NCBI GenBank assembly: GCA_017435025.1
Contig: JAFSFU010000078.1
Coordinates: 1 to 25,746, forward strand
Origin: Lachnospiraceae bacterium
GTDB taxonomy: Bacteria > Bacillota_A > Clostridia > Lachnospirales > Lachnospiraceae
Reading direction: 5' to 3'
Length of the DNA stretch: 25,746 nt
In this document: positions 16,020 through 23,807 of the stretch, one piece after another
Numbering within the stretch: position 1 is the stretch's first letter
Layout: each line of letters begins with the position of its first letter
Notes under the pieces: model-generated
What the model was told of the DNA's origin: nothing
The model's database searches: none
The model's input: only the letters and a program-made list of their open reading frames with translations
Translations under genes and position numbers: made by a program

Positions 16020-16892
16020 ATGAGTAATGCTAAACAGGCTGCTAAAAAGCAGAATCAGGCTGCAGAGACATTTAGACTTATGTGCAGAAACAAAACAGCT
16101 GTACTTGGTCTTATTATTGTCGTAATCCTGGCCTTAATTGCAATTTTATCTCCGGTCGTAATTGACTATGAAGGAGTTGTTATTAAAACAAATTACTCCG
16201 AAGCTCTGCAGCATCCGTCAGGTGCTCACTGGTTCGGTACAGATGAAATGGGCCGTGATATCTTTGTTCGTGTACTTTACGGTTCCACAACATCCCTTTC
16301 CATCGGTCTTGTAACAACTATCGTAGCTCTCATTGGTGGTCTTATCCTTGGTGCTGCTGCTGGTTTCTACGGTGGAAAAGTAGACATGGTAATCATGCGT
16401 ATTATGGATATTTTCCTTGCGATTCCGGGTACTCTTCTTGCGATCTGTATCGTGGCATCCCTTGGTAACTCCATTATGAACCTCGTTATTGCACAGGCTG
16501 TATCCTCTATCCCGACATTCTCTCGAGTTGTTCGTGGTGCGGTTATTACACAGCGTGATGCAGAGTACGTAGAGGCAGCTCGTTCCATCGGTGCAAAAGA
16601 CTTCACACTTATCTTTGATAACGTATTACCGAACTCCCTTGCTCCGATCATCGTACAGTTCACACTTCAGGTTGCTTCCATTATCCTGTCTATCGCAGGC
16701 CTTTCCTTCATCGGCCTCGGTATTCCGGCTCCGCGTCCTGAGTGGGGTGCTATGCTGTCTGCTTCCCGTGCTTACATCCGTGACTACAGCTACATGTGTC
16801 TGTTCCCGGGCCTTGCAATCATGACAACCATCCTCTCCCTGAACCTTCTGGGTGATGGTCTGAGAGATGCGCTGGATCCGAGACTGCGTTAA
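16020..16892 (+). CDS. dppC: Peptide ABC transporter permease, DppC family
   Basis: Second membrane subunit, 290 aa, forming the translocation pore with DppB. The N-terminal cytoplasmic stretch ([20 protein letters not shown]) leads into the first helix, [19 protein letters not shown]. The [19 protein letters not shown] motif is diagnostic of the OppC/DppC family. The EAA loop is [16 protein letters not shown] with [10 protein letters not shown] after it, and the protein ends [15 protein letters not shown], again as expected. AAGGAGG at 16004-16010 is 9 bases before ATG 16020. Gene order dppA-B-C-D-F is the usual one, and the spacing to dppD is 14 bases. Confidence 0.93.
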   Translation: MSNAKQAAKKQNQAAETFRLMCRNKTAVLGLIIVVILALIAILSPVVIDYEGVVIKTNYSEALQHPSGAHWFGTDEMGRDIFVRVLYGSTTSLSIGLVTTIVALIGGLILGAAAGFYGGKVDMVIMRIMDIFLAIPGTLLAICIVASLGNSIMNLVIAQAVSSIPTFSRVVRGAVITQRDAEYVEAARSIGAKDFTLIFDNVLPNSLAPIIVQFTLQVASIILSIAGLSFIGLGIPAPRPEWGAMLSASRAYIRDYSYMCLFPGLAIMTTILSLNLLGDGLRDALDPRLR

Positions 16893-16906
16893 GGAGGGGT
16901 ACTAAG

Positions 16907-17920
16907 ATGAGCGAAAACAAGAAATCCGTTAATACAGTTGAGATTGAGAATCTGACTGTTGAGTTCCGTACCGATAATGGTGTCGTTAAGGCAGTTAACA
17001 ATCTTGATTTAAAGATTGGCCGTGGTAAAACACTTGGCCTTGTAGGTGAGACAGGTGCCGGTAAGACAACAACAGGTCTTTCCCTTCTTCGCCTGATCCC
17101 GAACCCGCCGGGAGTTATCACTTCTGGTGTTGTTAAACTGGATGGCAAGAACATCCTTGAAATGTCCGAGAAAGAGATGCAGTCCTATCGTGGTAAGTTC
17201 GTAGCTATGATCTTCCAGGATCCGATGACATCCTTAAACCCGGTATTCACAGTTGAGGAGCAGATCGCAGAGGTAATTGAACTCCATGAGGAAGGCAGTC
17301 ACCAGGATGCTCTTAACAAAGCTCGTGAGATGCTGGAGCTCGTAGGTATCCCGGGATCCCGTGGTTCCGAGTACCCGCATCAGTTCTCCGGTGGTATGAA
17401 GCAGCGTGTAGTTATCGCTATGGCTCTTGCTTGTAACCCGGAACTTCTGATCGCTGACGAGCCGACAACAGCTCTTGACGTTACAATTCAGGCACAGGTA
17501 CTTGAAATGATGAGAGGCCTGCGCGATAAATATCAGACATCCATGTTAATGATCACTCACGACCTTGGTATCGTTGCTGAGATCTGTGACGAAGTATCCA
17601 TCATGTACGGTGGACACGTAGTTGAGCATGGTAACCTCGTTGATGTCTTCGAGAATACAAGACATCCGTATACAGAAGGTCTTTTCAACTCCCTGCCGAA
17701 CATTGAGGACCGTCAGGCAAGACTGAAACCGATCAAAGGTTTAATGCCAGACCCGACAAACCTCCCGGCTGGTTGTGCATTCTGTGACCGTTGCGATTAC
17801 GCTATGGAGAAGTGTAAAACACAGAAACCGCCGCGCGTATGGCGTAACGATACTCACTATGTAGAGTGCCATCTGTATAATGAGCAGAATGTTAAGGAAG
17901 GTAAGGTGATTAATCGATGA
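16907..17920 (+). CDS. dppD: Peptide ABC transporter ATPase, DppD family
   Basis: First ATPase of the peptide importer, 337 aa. Walker A is GETGAGKTT (residues 47-55), the Q loop [11 protein letters not shown], the signature FSGGMKQRV, Walker [13 protein letters not shown], and the switch His sits in ITHD. The C-terminal oligopeptide/dipeptide transporter domain contains a four-Cys cluster, [14 protein letters not shown], followed by CH near the end. The equivalent cluster in some DppD/OppD proteins holds an iron-sulfur centre; whether it does here is not known. All catalytic motifs are intact. Its stop overlaps the dppF start in ATGA (17917-17920), so the two ATPases are translationally coupled and probably form a heterodimer. 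Confidence 0.94.
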   Translation: MSENKKSVNTVEIENLTVEFRTDNGVVKAVNNLDLKIGRGKTLGLVGETGAGKTTTGLSLLRLIPNPPGVITSGVVKLDGKNILEMSEKEMQSYRGKFVAMIFQDPMTSLNPVFTVEEQIAEVIELHEEGSHQDALNKAREMLELVGIPGSRGSEYPHQFSGGMKQRVVIAMALACNPELLIADEPTTALDVTIQAQVLEMMRGLRDKYQTSMLMITHDLGIVAEICDEVSIMYGGHVVEHGNLVDVFENTRHPYTEGLFNSLPNIEDRQARLKPIKGLMPDPTNLPAGCAFCDRCDYAMEKCKTQKPPRVWRNDTHYVECHLYNEQNVKEGKVINR

Positions 17921-18873
17921 GCAATAATGCGCTGCTTGAAGTAAAGAACCTTAAAAAGTATTTCAACACACCGCGTGGATTACTGCATGCCGTTGACGAT
18001 GTTACCTTTACCATTGATAAAGGAAGAACATTGGGTGTAGTAGGTGAGTCTGGATGTGGTAAATCCACAACAGGTCGTTCCATCCTTCGTCTTCTCGAGC
18101 CAACAGCTGGTGAAGTATTCTTCGAGGGACAGGACGTTGTTAAGTTATCTGCAGAAGAGATGCGTAAAAAACGTCAGGATATGCAGATCATCTTCCAGGA
18201 CCCGTTCTCCAGCTTAAACCCGCGTAAAACAATCAGCCAGACTATCATGGATCCGATCAAGCTGAACAAACTTATCACAGATAAGAATCAGCAGGTTGCT
18301 CGTGTAGAGGAACTGATGGAGACAGTAGGTCTTGCACCGCGTCTGTACAATGCATACCCGCACGAGCTTGACGGTGGTCGTCGTCAGCGTATCGGTATCG
18401 CACGTGCACTGGCTATGAACCCGAAGTTCATCGTTTGTGATGAGCCGGTATCTGCTCTTGACGTTTCCATTCAGGCTCAGATTCTGAACCTGCTTGAGGA
18501 CCTTCAGGATAAGATGGGTCTTGCTTACATGTTCATTACACATGACTTATCCGTAGTTAACCACTTTGCACATGACATCGCTGTTATGTACCTTGGCCGT
18601 CTGATCGAGAAAGCTCCGTCTGAGGAACTTTTCGCTAACCCGGTTCATCCGTACACACAGGCGCTGTTATCTGCTATCCCGGTTCCGCAGCTGAACAAGT
18701 CCCGTGAGCGTATCGTACTCGAGGGTGAGATCACTTCTCCGATCAACCCGCCGAAGGCATGCCGTTTCGCACAGCGTTGCCCGTACGCTATGGATCAGTG
18801 TCGTCAGGAAGAGCCGCCGCTTAAGGAAATCAGCCCGAATCACTTCGTTGCTTGCTTCCTTACAGATAAATAA
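17917..18873 (+). CDS. dppF: Peptide ABC transporter ATPase, DppF family
   Basis: Second ATPase, 318 aa. Walker A is GESGCGKST (residues 43-51), the Q loop [12 protein letters not shown], Walker [13 protein letters not shown], and ITHD holds the switch His. The signature, usually LSGGQ, reads LDGGR (residues 151-155): the Ser that contacts ATP in the partner's site is Asp and the Gln is Arg. I recall the same variant in other Clostridia DppF proteins, so it is probably a family trait that makes the two ATP sites unequal. The C-terminal Cys pattern [15 protein letters not shown] parallels DppD. It overlaps dppD by four bases and is followed by a strong terminator, so it ends the operon. Confidence 0.94.
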   Translation: MSNNALLEVKNLKKYFNTPRGLLHAVDDVTFTIDKGRTLGVVGESGCGKSTTGRSILRLLEPTAGEVFFEGQDVVKLSAEEMRKKRQDMQIIFQDPFSSLNPRKTISQTIMDPIKLNKLITDKNQQVARVEELMETVGLAPRLYNAYPHELDGGRRQRIGIARALAMNPKFIVCDEPVSALDVSIQAQILNLLEDLQDKMGLAYMFITHDLSVVNHFAHDIAVMYLGRLIEKAPSEELFANPVHPYTQALLSAIPVPQLNKSRERIVLEGEITSPINPPKACRFAQRCPYAMDQCRQEEPPLKEISPNHFVACFLTDK

Positions 18874-18890
18874 TAAGTGCAGCTACTTAA

Positions 18891-18921
18891 GGCCGCGATC
18901 TTCGGATCGCGGTCTTTTTTT
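18891..18921 (+). terminator. Terminator of the dpp operon
   Basis: Ten-base arms (18891-18900 and 18905-18914, with one G-U pair) close a C-TTCG-G tetraloop and are followed by a run of T. Confidence 0.92.
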
Positions 18922-19052
18922 GACGCAGTATTGCATGCGTTAAAACAAATTGTCAGATGTGACGGAAAAATAAAAAAGGAAACAAAGTGGGTAAATATGG
19001 AGTTTTGATCGTTAAAATCGTGTCAGAACATAAGAATTTTAGGTTCACTCAT

Positions 19053-19095
19053 AATAAAAGTAAGAATTGAGACCGAAACAATGAATAAAAGTAAG
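19053..19095. repeat. Two 12-base direct repeats upstream of dppA2
   Basis: AATAAAAGTAAG occurs at 19053-19064 and again at 19084-19095. The start-to-start distance is 31 bases, about three helical turns, ending 10 bases before the -35 box. The position suits an activator pair, but the composition is simple and chance is possible. Confidence 0.45.
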
Positions 19096-19105
19096 GGAAC
19101 GATGA

Positions 19106-19137
19106 TTGCAATCTGACAAATTGTGTGGTAATATAAT
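19106..19137 (+). promoter_or_regulatory. Promoter of dppA2
   Basis: TTGCAA at 19106-19111 and TAATAT at 19129-19134, 17 bases apart, with an upstream TG making an extended -10. An overlapping TATAAT at 19132-19137 gives a 20-base spacer instead. The leader is only about 30 bases and starts with a small hairpin, GCTA-TTA-TAGC (19141-19151), followed by AAAT. Confidence 0.65.
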
Positions 19138-19175
19138 ACTGCTATTATAGCAAATATTTTATGAGGTGAAGAATT

Positions 19176-20774
19176 ATGAAGAAATTCACACGTGCGTTAG
19201 CACCGGTTCTTGCGCTCTCCCTCGCTGCTAGCCTTTTCACAGGCTGCGGTTCCAAGGCAGAAGAGACACAGGCTGCTGCTACAGAGACAAAGGCTGAGGC
19301 ACAGGCTGAAGCTAAGACAGAAGAAAAGGCTGATGATGCAGCTGCTTCAGAAGGTACAGTTAAAGACACTCTCATCATTGCTACAGCAAACGAGACACCG
19401 TCCTTAACAACAAACCTGCACAACGCTGTTGCTGGTGACTACATGAACGAGCAGACACACAGCAACCTGTTCAAGGTTGACCCGGATATGAACATCGTTC
19501 CGGACGTAGTTGAGAGCTACGAAAACCCGAGCGATACTGAGTGGATCTTCAAGATTTACGAAGGTATCAAATACCACAACGGTATGGAAATGACAGCACA
19601 CGACGTTAAGGCTTCCCTTGAGCTTTGTAAAGAGTCTCCGGAGGTTGCTCAGTACGGTCAGTCTTCCAAAGAAATCGAAGTAATCGATGATTACACAATC
19701 AAGATCACAACAGATGGCCCGCAGTCCGGTCTTCTTTCCGATCTTACACACCATGGTAACTGTATCCTTCCGAAAGAGCTCATCGAGTCTGGTCATGACT
19801 TCAACAAAGAGCCGATCGGTTCTGGTCCATACAAAGTTGTAGAATGGAACAAGGGTGAGTCCGTAGTTCTTGAAGCATTCGACGAGTACTTCGGCGAGCC
19901 GGCTAAGATCAAGAACATGATCTGGAAGATCATTCCGGAAGGTTCCTCCCGTACAATGGCCCTTGAGGCTGGTGAAGTTGACCTTATCGTAGAAGTTGAG
20001 ACAACAGACGTATCCCGTATGATGGACAACTCCTCCATCACAGTATACAACGAGGCTGGTACATCCCATAACTTCATGATGATTAACAACGAAAAAGCTC
20101 CGTTCGATAACATCAATTTCCGTAAGGCAATTGCTTCCGCTATCGATAAGCAGGCTATCGTTCAGGTTGCATTCAACGGTTCCGCATCTCCGGTAGACGC
20201 TATGGTTCCGGACTGCTTCCCGGGTGCAACAGCTGAAGGCGCTCCGACATATGATGTAGAAGCTGCTAAGGCTTACATGGAAGCTTCTGGTCTTAACCCG
20301 GCAGAGTGCGGTTTCCCGATCATCTGCTCCAACGACACAAAGCTTCGTGCAGGTCAGGTTATCCAGTCCTGTCTGAAAGAGAACCTTGGTATCGAAGTAA
20401 CACTTGAGTCCATGGACCTTGCTACATACCTTGACGTAACAGCAAACGGTGACTACATGGCAGCTATCGGTGGTTACACATCCTCCGATATGCTCAGCTA
20501 CGCTAAGGGTGTTTACCACTCCAGCGGTATCAACGCTTCCAACAAGACACGTACAAACGAGCCGGAGATCGATGCTCTTATCGAAGAGATGCAGGCAACT
20601 CTTGATCCGGCGGCTAACGCTGAAGTAGTTACAAGAATGTCCATCGCTGTTAACGAAAACTGCCCGCAGGTTCCGTTATGGATGGAAAACAACACACGTG
20701 CTTACAATGCAAACCTTAAGGGCTTCAATGTAAACGCTGGCGGTAGCACAGACTACTCCCTGTTCAGCTGGTAA
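19176..20774 (+). CDS. Peptide-binding lipoprotein, family 5 (paralogue 2, stand-alone)
   Basis: A second binding protein of the peptide importer, 532 aa, with lipobox LFTGC, lipidated Cys24 and an Ala/Glu/Lys linker to about residue 60. Its first half matches paralogue 1 closely (YHNGMEMTAHDVKASLELCK, QYGQSSKEIEVIDDYTIKI). Its second half matches paralogue 3 (NGSASPVDAMVPDCFPGATA, NEPEIDALIEEMQATLDPAA). It therefore looks like a recombinant of the two. It has its own promoter and terminator and no adjacent permease, so it probably feeds the DppBCDF complex with a different peptide range. GAGGTGAAG lies 5 bases before the ATG. Codon use is as biased as in paralogue 1. The exact ligand cannot be read from sequence. 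Confidence 0.9.
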   Translation: MKKFTRALAPVLALSLAASLFTGCGSKAEETQAAATETKAEAQAEAKTEEKADDAAASEGTVKDTLIIATANETPSLTTNLHNAVAGDYMNEQTHSNLFKVDPDMNIVPDVVESYENPSDTEWIFKIYEGIKYHNGMEMTAHDVKASLELCKESPEVAQYGQSSKEIEVIDDYTIKITTDGPQSGLLSDLTHHGNCILPKELIESGHDFNKEPIGSGPYKVVEWNKGESVVLEAFDEYFGEPAKIKNMIWKIIPEGSSRTMALEAGEVDLIVEVETTDVSRMMDNSSITVYNEAGTSHNFMMINNEKAPFDNINFRKAIASAIDKQAIVQVAFNGSASPVDAMVPDCFPGATAEGAPTYDVEAAKAYMEASGLNPAECGFPIICSNDTKLRAGQVIQSCLKENLGIEVTLESMDLATYLDVTANGDYMAAIGGYTSSDMLSYAKGVYHSSGINASNKTRTNEPEIDALIEEMQATLDPAANAEVVTRMSIAVNENCPQVPLWMENNTRAYNANLKGFNVNAGGSTDYSLFSW

Positions 20775-20813
20775 GAAGATCTCTCACTTGTTATAGAGTA
20801 TGAACAAATAATG

Positions 20814-20848
20814 AAAAGACCTATTTCTTCGGAGATAGGTCTTTTTTT
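20814..20848 (+). terminator. Terminator of dppA2
   Basis: Fourteen-base arms (20814-20827 and 20832-20845, with one G-U pair) around TTCG, running into a seven-T tract. Confidence 0.92.
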
Positions 20849-20935
20849 ATTGGGCAAATTATAGTATTTTATAGTTAAAATTTGGATGAATTATGAACAA
20901 TGTGAACAAAAAATGAACGAAATGGAAATTTCCAC

Positions 20936-20964
20936 TTGAACTGGGTACTATACTGTGTTATGAT
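20936..20964 (+). promoter_or_regulatory. Promoter of dppA3
   Basis: TTGAAC at 20936-20941, a 17-base spacer and TATGAT at 20959-20964. TGAAC also occurs at 20894, 20903 and 20914, just upstream of the -35 box, so a repeated regulator site is possible. Confidence 0.72.
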
Positions 20965-20971
20965 ACAGTTG

Positions 20972-21040
20972 TTTTTCCGCATAAAATATGGAAAAATATG
21001 ACCATGTGCATAAGAAACCATCGGAGGGTTTCATGCAAAT
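20972..21040 (+). promoter_or_regulatory. Two-hairpin leader of dppA3
   Basis: Hairpin 1 pairs TTTTTCC (from 20972) with GGAAAAA at the predicted 5' end of the transcript. Hairpin 2 pairs GAAACC (21014-21019) with GGTTTC (21027-21032) and is followed at once by ATGCAAAT (21033-21040), 24 bases before the start codon. This matches the order of elements in the dppA1 leader although the stems differ in sequence. Confidence 0.5.
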
Positions 21041-21064
21041 AAAATATTAAGAGGAGACACAGTT

Positions 21065-22663
21065 ATGAAGAAATTCACACGTGTTTTAGCACCGGTTCTG
21101 GCTCTTTCCCTCGCTGCTAGCCTTTTCACAGGTTGCGGTTCCAAGGCAGAAGAGACACAGGCTGCTGCTGCAGAGACAAAGGCTGAGGCTCAGGCTGAAG
21201 CTGAGACAGAGGCAAAGGCTGATGATGCAGCTGCTTCTGAAAGCACAGGTAAGGATACTCTCATCATTGCTACAGCAAACGAGACACCGTCCTTAACAAC
21301 AAACGAGCACAACGCTGTTGCTGGTGACTACATGAACAAACTTACTCACAACTCTCTGTTCTACATGGACGAGAACCTTGAGGTTCAGCCGGATCTTGTA
21401 GAGAGCTATGAAGCTGTAAGCGAGACAGAGTGGGTATTCAAACTCATCGAAGGCGTTAAGTTCCACAATGGTGAAGAGATGAAGGCTGCTGACGTTAAAG
21501 CTTCTATCGAACTTTCCAAGCAGTCTCCGGAAGTTGCTCTTTACTCCAACCCGATCGTATCTGTAGAAGTTGTTGACGACTATACAGTTAAGATCACAAC
21601 AGATGGCCCGCACTCTGGTCTTCTTTCCGACCTTACACACCATGGTAACGCTATCATTCCGGCAGCTCTTATCGAGTCTGGTCATGACTTCAACAAAGAG
21701 CCGATCGGTACTGGCCCATACATGCTTAAGGAGTGGAAGAAGGGTGAGTCCGTTTCCTTCGTAGCTTTCGAAGATTACTTCAAGGGCGAAGCTCCGATCA
21801 AGAACGTAATCTGGAAGATCATTCCGGAAGGTTCTTCCCGTACAATGGCTCTCGAGGCTGGTGAAGTTGACCTTATCGTAGAAGTTGAGACAACAGACGT
21901 AACTCGTATGATGGATAACTCCGATATCACAGTATTCAACGAGGCTGGTACATCCCACAACTTCATGATGATCAACAACGAAATCGCTCCGTTCAACAAC
22001 ATCGATTTCCGTAAAGCTATCGCTTCCGCTATCGATAAGGAAGCTATCGTTCAGGTTGCATTCAACGGTTCCGCATCTGCAGTAGACGCTATGGTTCCGG
22101 ACTGCTTCCCGGGCGCAACAGCTGAAGGCGCTCCGACATATGATGTTGAAGCAGCTAAAGCTTACATGGAAGCTTCTGGTCTTAACCCGGCTGACTGCGG
22201 TTTCGCAATCATCTGCTCCAACGACACAAAGCTTCGTGCAGGTCAGGTTATCCAGTCCTGTCTGAAAGAGAACCTTGGCATCGACGTAACACTTGAGTCC
22301 ATGGACCTTGCTACATACCTTGACGTAACAGCTACAGGTGATTACCAGGCAGCTATCGGTGGTTACACATCCTCCTCCATGCTCGGCTATGTTCAGGGTG
22401 TTTACCACTCCAGCGCTATCAATGCATCCAACAAGACTCGTACAAACGAGCCGGAGATCGATGCTCTTATCGAAGAGATGCAGGCAACACTTGATCCGGC
22501 AGCTAACGCTGAAGTAGTTACAAGAATGTCCATCGCTGTTAACGAAAACTGCCCGCAGGTTCCGTTATGGATGGAAAACAACACACGTGCTTACAATGCA
22601 AACCTTAAGGGCTTCAACTGTAACGCAGGTGGTACAACAAACTACTACACATTCAGCTGGTAA
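21065..22663 (+). CDS. Peptide-binding lipoprotein, family 5 (paralogue 3, stand-alone)
   Basis: A third binding protein, 532 aa, with the same signal peptide and lipobox (Cys24) as paralogue 2. Its N-terminal lobe is the most divergent of the three: FHNGEEMKAADVKASIELSK and LYSNPIVSVEVVDDYTVKI replace the segments shared by paralogues 1 and 2. The C-terminal third is almost identical to paralogue 2, including 116 identical bases (22502-22617). The ligand pocket of family 5 proteins is built from both lobes, so the divergent segment probably changes peptide preference. GAGGAG at 21051-21056 is 8 bases from ATG 21065. It is monocistronic, with its own promoter, leader and terminator, and depends on a permease encoded elsewhere, most likely DppBCDF. 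Confidence 0.9.
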   Translation: MKKFTRVLAPVLALSLAASLFTGCGSKAEETQAAAAETKAEAQAEAETEAKADDAAASESTGKDTLIIATANETPSLTTNEHNAVAGDYMNKLTHNSLFYMDENLEVQPDLVESYEAVSETEWVFKLIEGVKFHNGEEMKAADVKASIELSKQSPEVALYSNPIVSVEVVDDYTVKITTDGPHSGLLSDLTHHGNAIIPAALIESGHDFNKEPIGTGPYMLKEWKKGESVSFVAFEDYFKGEAPIKNVIWKIIPEGSSRTMALEAGEVDLIVEVETTDVTRMMDNSDITVFNEAGTSHNFMMINNEIAPFNNIDFRKAIASAIDKEAIVQVAFNGSASAVDAMVPDCFPGATAEGAPTYDVEAAKAYMEASGLNPADCGFAIICSNDTKLRAGQVIQSCLKENLGIDVTLESMDLATYLDVTATGDYQAAIGGYTSSSMLGYVQGVYHSSAINASNKTRTNEPEIDALIEEMQATLDPAANAEVVTRMSIAVNENCPQVPLWMENNTRAYNANLKGFNCNAGGTTNYYTFSW

Positions 22664-22697
22664 GAAGAAGTTATTCTTAGGATAAACTGAGTGAAAT

Positions 22698-22737
22698 AAA
22701 AAAGGATCCGTTCTATTTTATAGGGCGGGTCCTTTTT
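22698..22737. terminator. Terminator between dppA3 and the convergent lysR gene
   Basis: An A run and GGATCCGTTCTAT pair with ATAGGGCGGGTCC and a T run, with several G-U pairs in the + strand RNA. The A/T flanks allow use from both sides, but the G-U pairs become weaker A-C mismatches in the opposite RNA, so the + direction is favoured. Confidence 0.82.
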
Positions 22738-22785
22738 GTATTATGCCAAGCGGCACGTATTTTTTGTTTAGAATGATTGCACATG

Positions 22786-23676
22786 TTAAAAACGGCTACA
22801 TGCGCGGATCAGGTGATTTTTTAACATCGTAATCTCCGGTGAAGCGGCGCGATCTTTCAGACAGATAAAATTTAAGCTGATATAGGTGGTCGGTTCCAGA
22901 GGGATTGCCCGAACGTGAAAGTGTTCCGCGAAGGAACGGGGTCCCAGAGTGATTCCCTTGTTGGCACGCACCAGGTCCATGACCGTATTGATGCCGTCGG
23001 AACGATACAATTTGCCGAGAGAGACACCGTATTCCTTGCAGATCTGCTTGATGGAGCGGTCTTCCATGGAATGTTCCAGACCAGTAATGAATGTTGCTCC
23101 CTGCAGATCGGAATATGTTCCGGTTTCCTGGGCATATTGAATATTTTTCTGAGAAACGAGAATGCACTGTTCTTCTTCAATCAATTCGCAGGAAAAGAAA
23201 TGCTCCGCATCCGGCAATAGAGGAAGCGGCGGCAGGCGATCCAGCGCAATATCCACGGTTCGATTTTTTAAAGCTGTGAGATAATCGGCACCGGCTTCTG
23301 TTACGAAGGAAACATCGATTTCCGGGTGTTGATCGAAAAATGCGACAATATCATCAAACAGACCATTGGAGTACACGCGGGTGCTGACGGCGATGCTGAG
23401 GTGCAGTTTTCCCTGTCCACGGATCGTGGCAGCATTTTGAAGCAATTGATTCCAGGAGGTCTCCACCTTTAAAGCGTCACGAAAGAAGATTTCGCCTTCC
23501 GGGGTGATGGACACGCCCTGTGCTTTTCGAGAAAACAAAGAAAATCCCAATTCCTGTTCCAATTTCTTGATTTGCAGGGAGAGAGCAGGTTGGGAAAGAA
23601 ACAGGCTCTCGGCAGCTTTGGAAAAATTTTTATATCTTGCTACGGTCAGTGCATATTGGATCTGGTTGATGTTCAT
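22786..23676 (-). CDS. LysR-family transcriptional regulator
   Basis: A 296-aa LTTR. The N-terminal winged helix-turn-helix spans residues 1-60: MNINQIQYALTVARYKNFSK, then AAESLFLSQPALSLQIKKLE with the recognition helix, and GFSLFSRKAQGVSITPEG. A linker helix and a two-lobed effector domain follow (LHLSIAVSTRVYSNGLFDDI, LKNRTVDIALDRLP, VRANKGITLGPRSFAEHF). A GAGGAG ribosome binding site precedes the ATG on the minus strand. It converges on dppA3 and diverges from yitT, with a T-N11-A dyad in the shared upstream region. That suggests autoregulation and possible control of yitT. I cannot tell the effector. Its codon use is ordinary, unlike the dpp genes. Confidence 0.93.
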   Translation of the reverse strand: MNINQIQYALTVARYKNFSKAAESLFLSQPALSLQIKKLEQELGFSLFSRKAQGVSITPEGEIFFRDALKVETSWNQLLQNAATIRGQGKLHLSIAVSTRVYSNGLFDDIVAFFDQHPEIDVSFVTEAGADYLTALKNRTVDIALDRLPPLPLLPDAEHFFSCELIEEEQCILVSQKNIQYAQETGTYSDLQGATFITGLEHSMEDRSIKQICKEYGVSLGKLYRSDGINTVMDLVRANKGITLGPRSFAEHFHVRAIPLEPTTYISLNFICLKDRAASPEITMLKNHLIRACSRF

Positions 23677-23693
23677 AACGTACTCCTCATGCT

Positions 23694-23716
23694 AGGTATT
23701 TATAAAACTTATACCT
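23694..23716. promoter_or_regulatory. Candidate LysR-type operator between lysR and yitT
   Basis: AGGTAT (23694-23699) and ATACCT (23711-23716) form a perfect dyad with 11 bases between, the T-N11-A form of LTTR sites. A second overlapping dyad, ACTTAT (23707-23712) with ATAAGT (about 23726-23731), extends toward yitT. The site is 17 bases upstream of the lysR start codon. Confidence 0.5.
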
Positions 23717-23733
23717 GTATTGTACATAAGTAT

Positions 23734-23762
23734 TTCCAATTTCGCAAGGAATTTCATAAAAT
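23734..23762 (+). promoter_or_regulatory. Possible promoter of yitT
   Basis: TTCCAA at 23734-23739 and TAAAAT at 23757-23762 with a 17-base spacer. The -35 box is weak, which would fit activation by the neighbouring LysR protein; this is speculative. Confidence 0.35.
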
Positions 23763-23807
23763 AATATCAGTTTTTGGCAACGAAAGATGTTGTGGAGGGG
23801 TATGATT

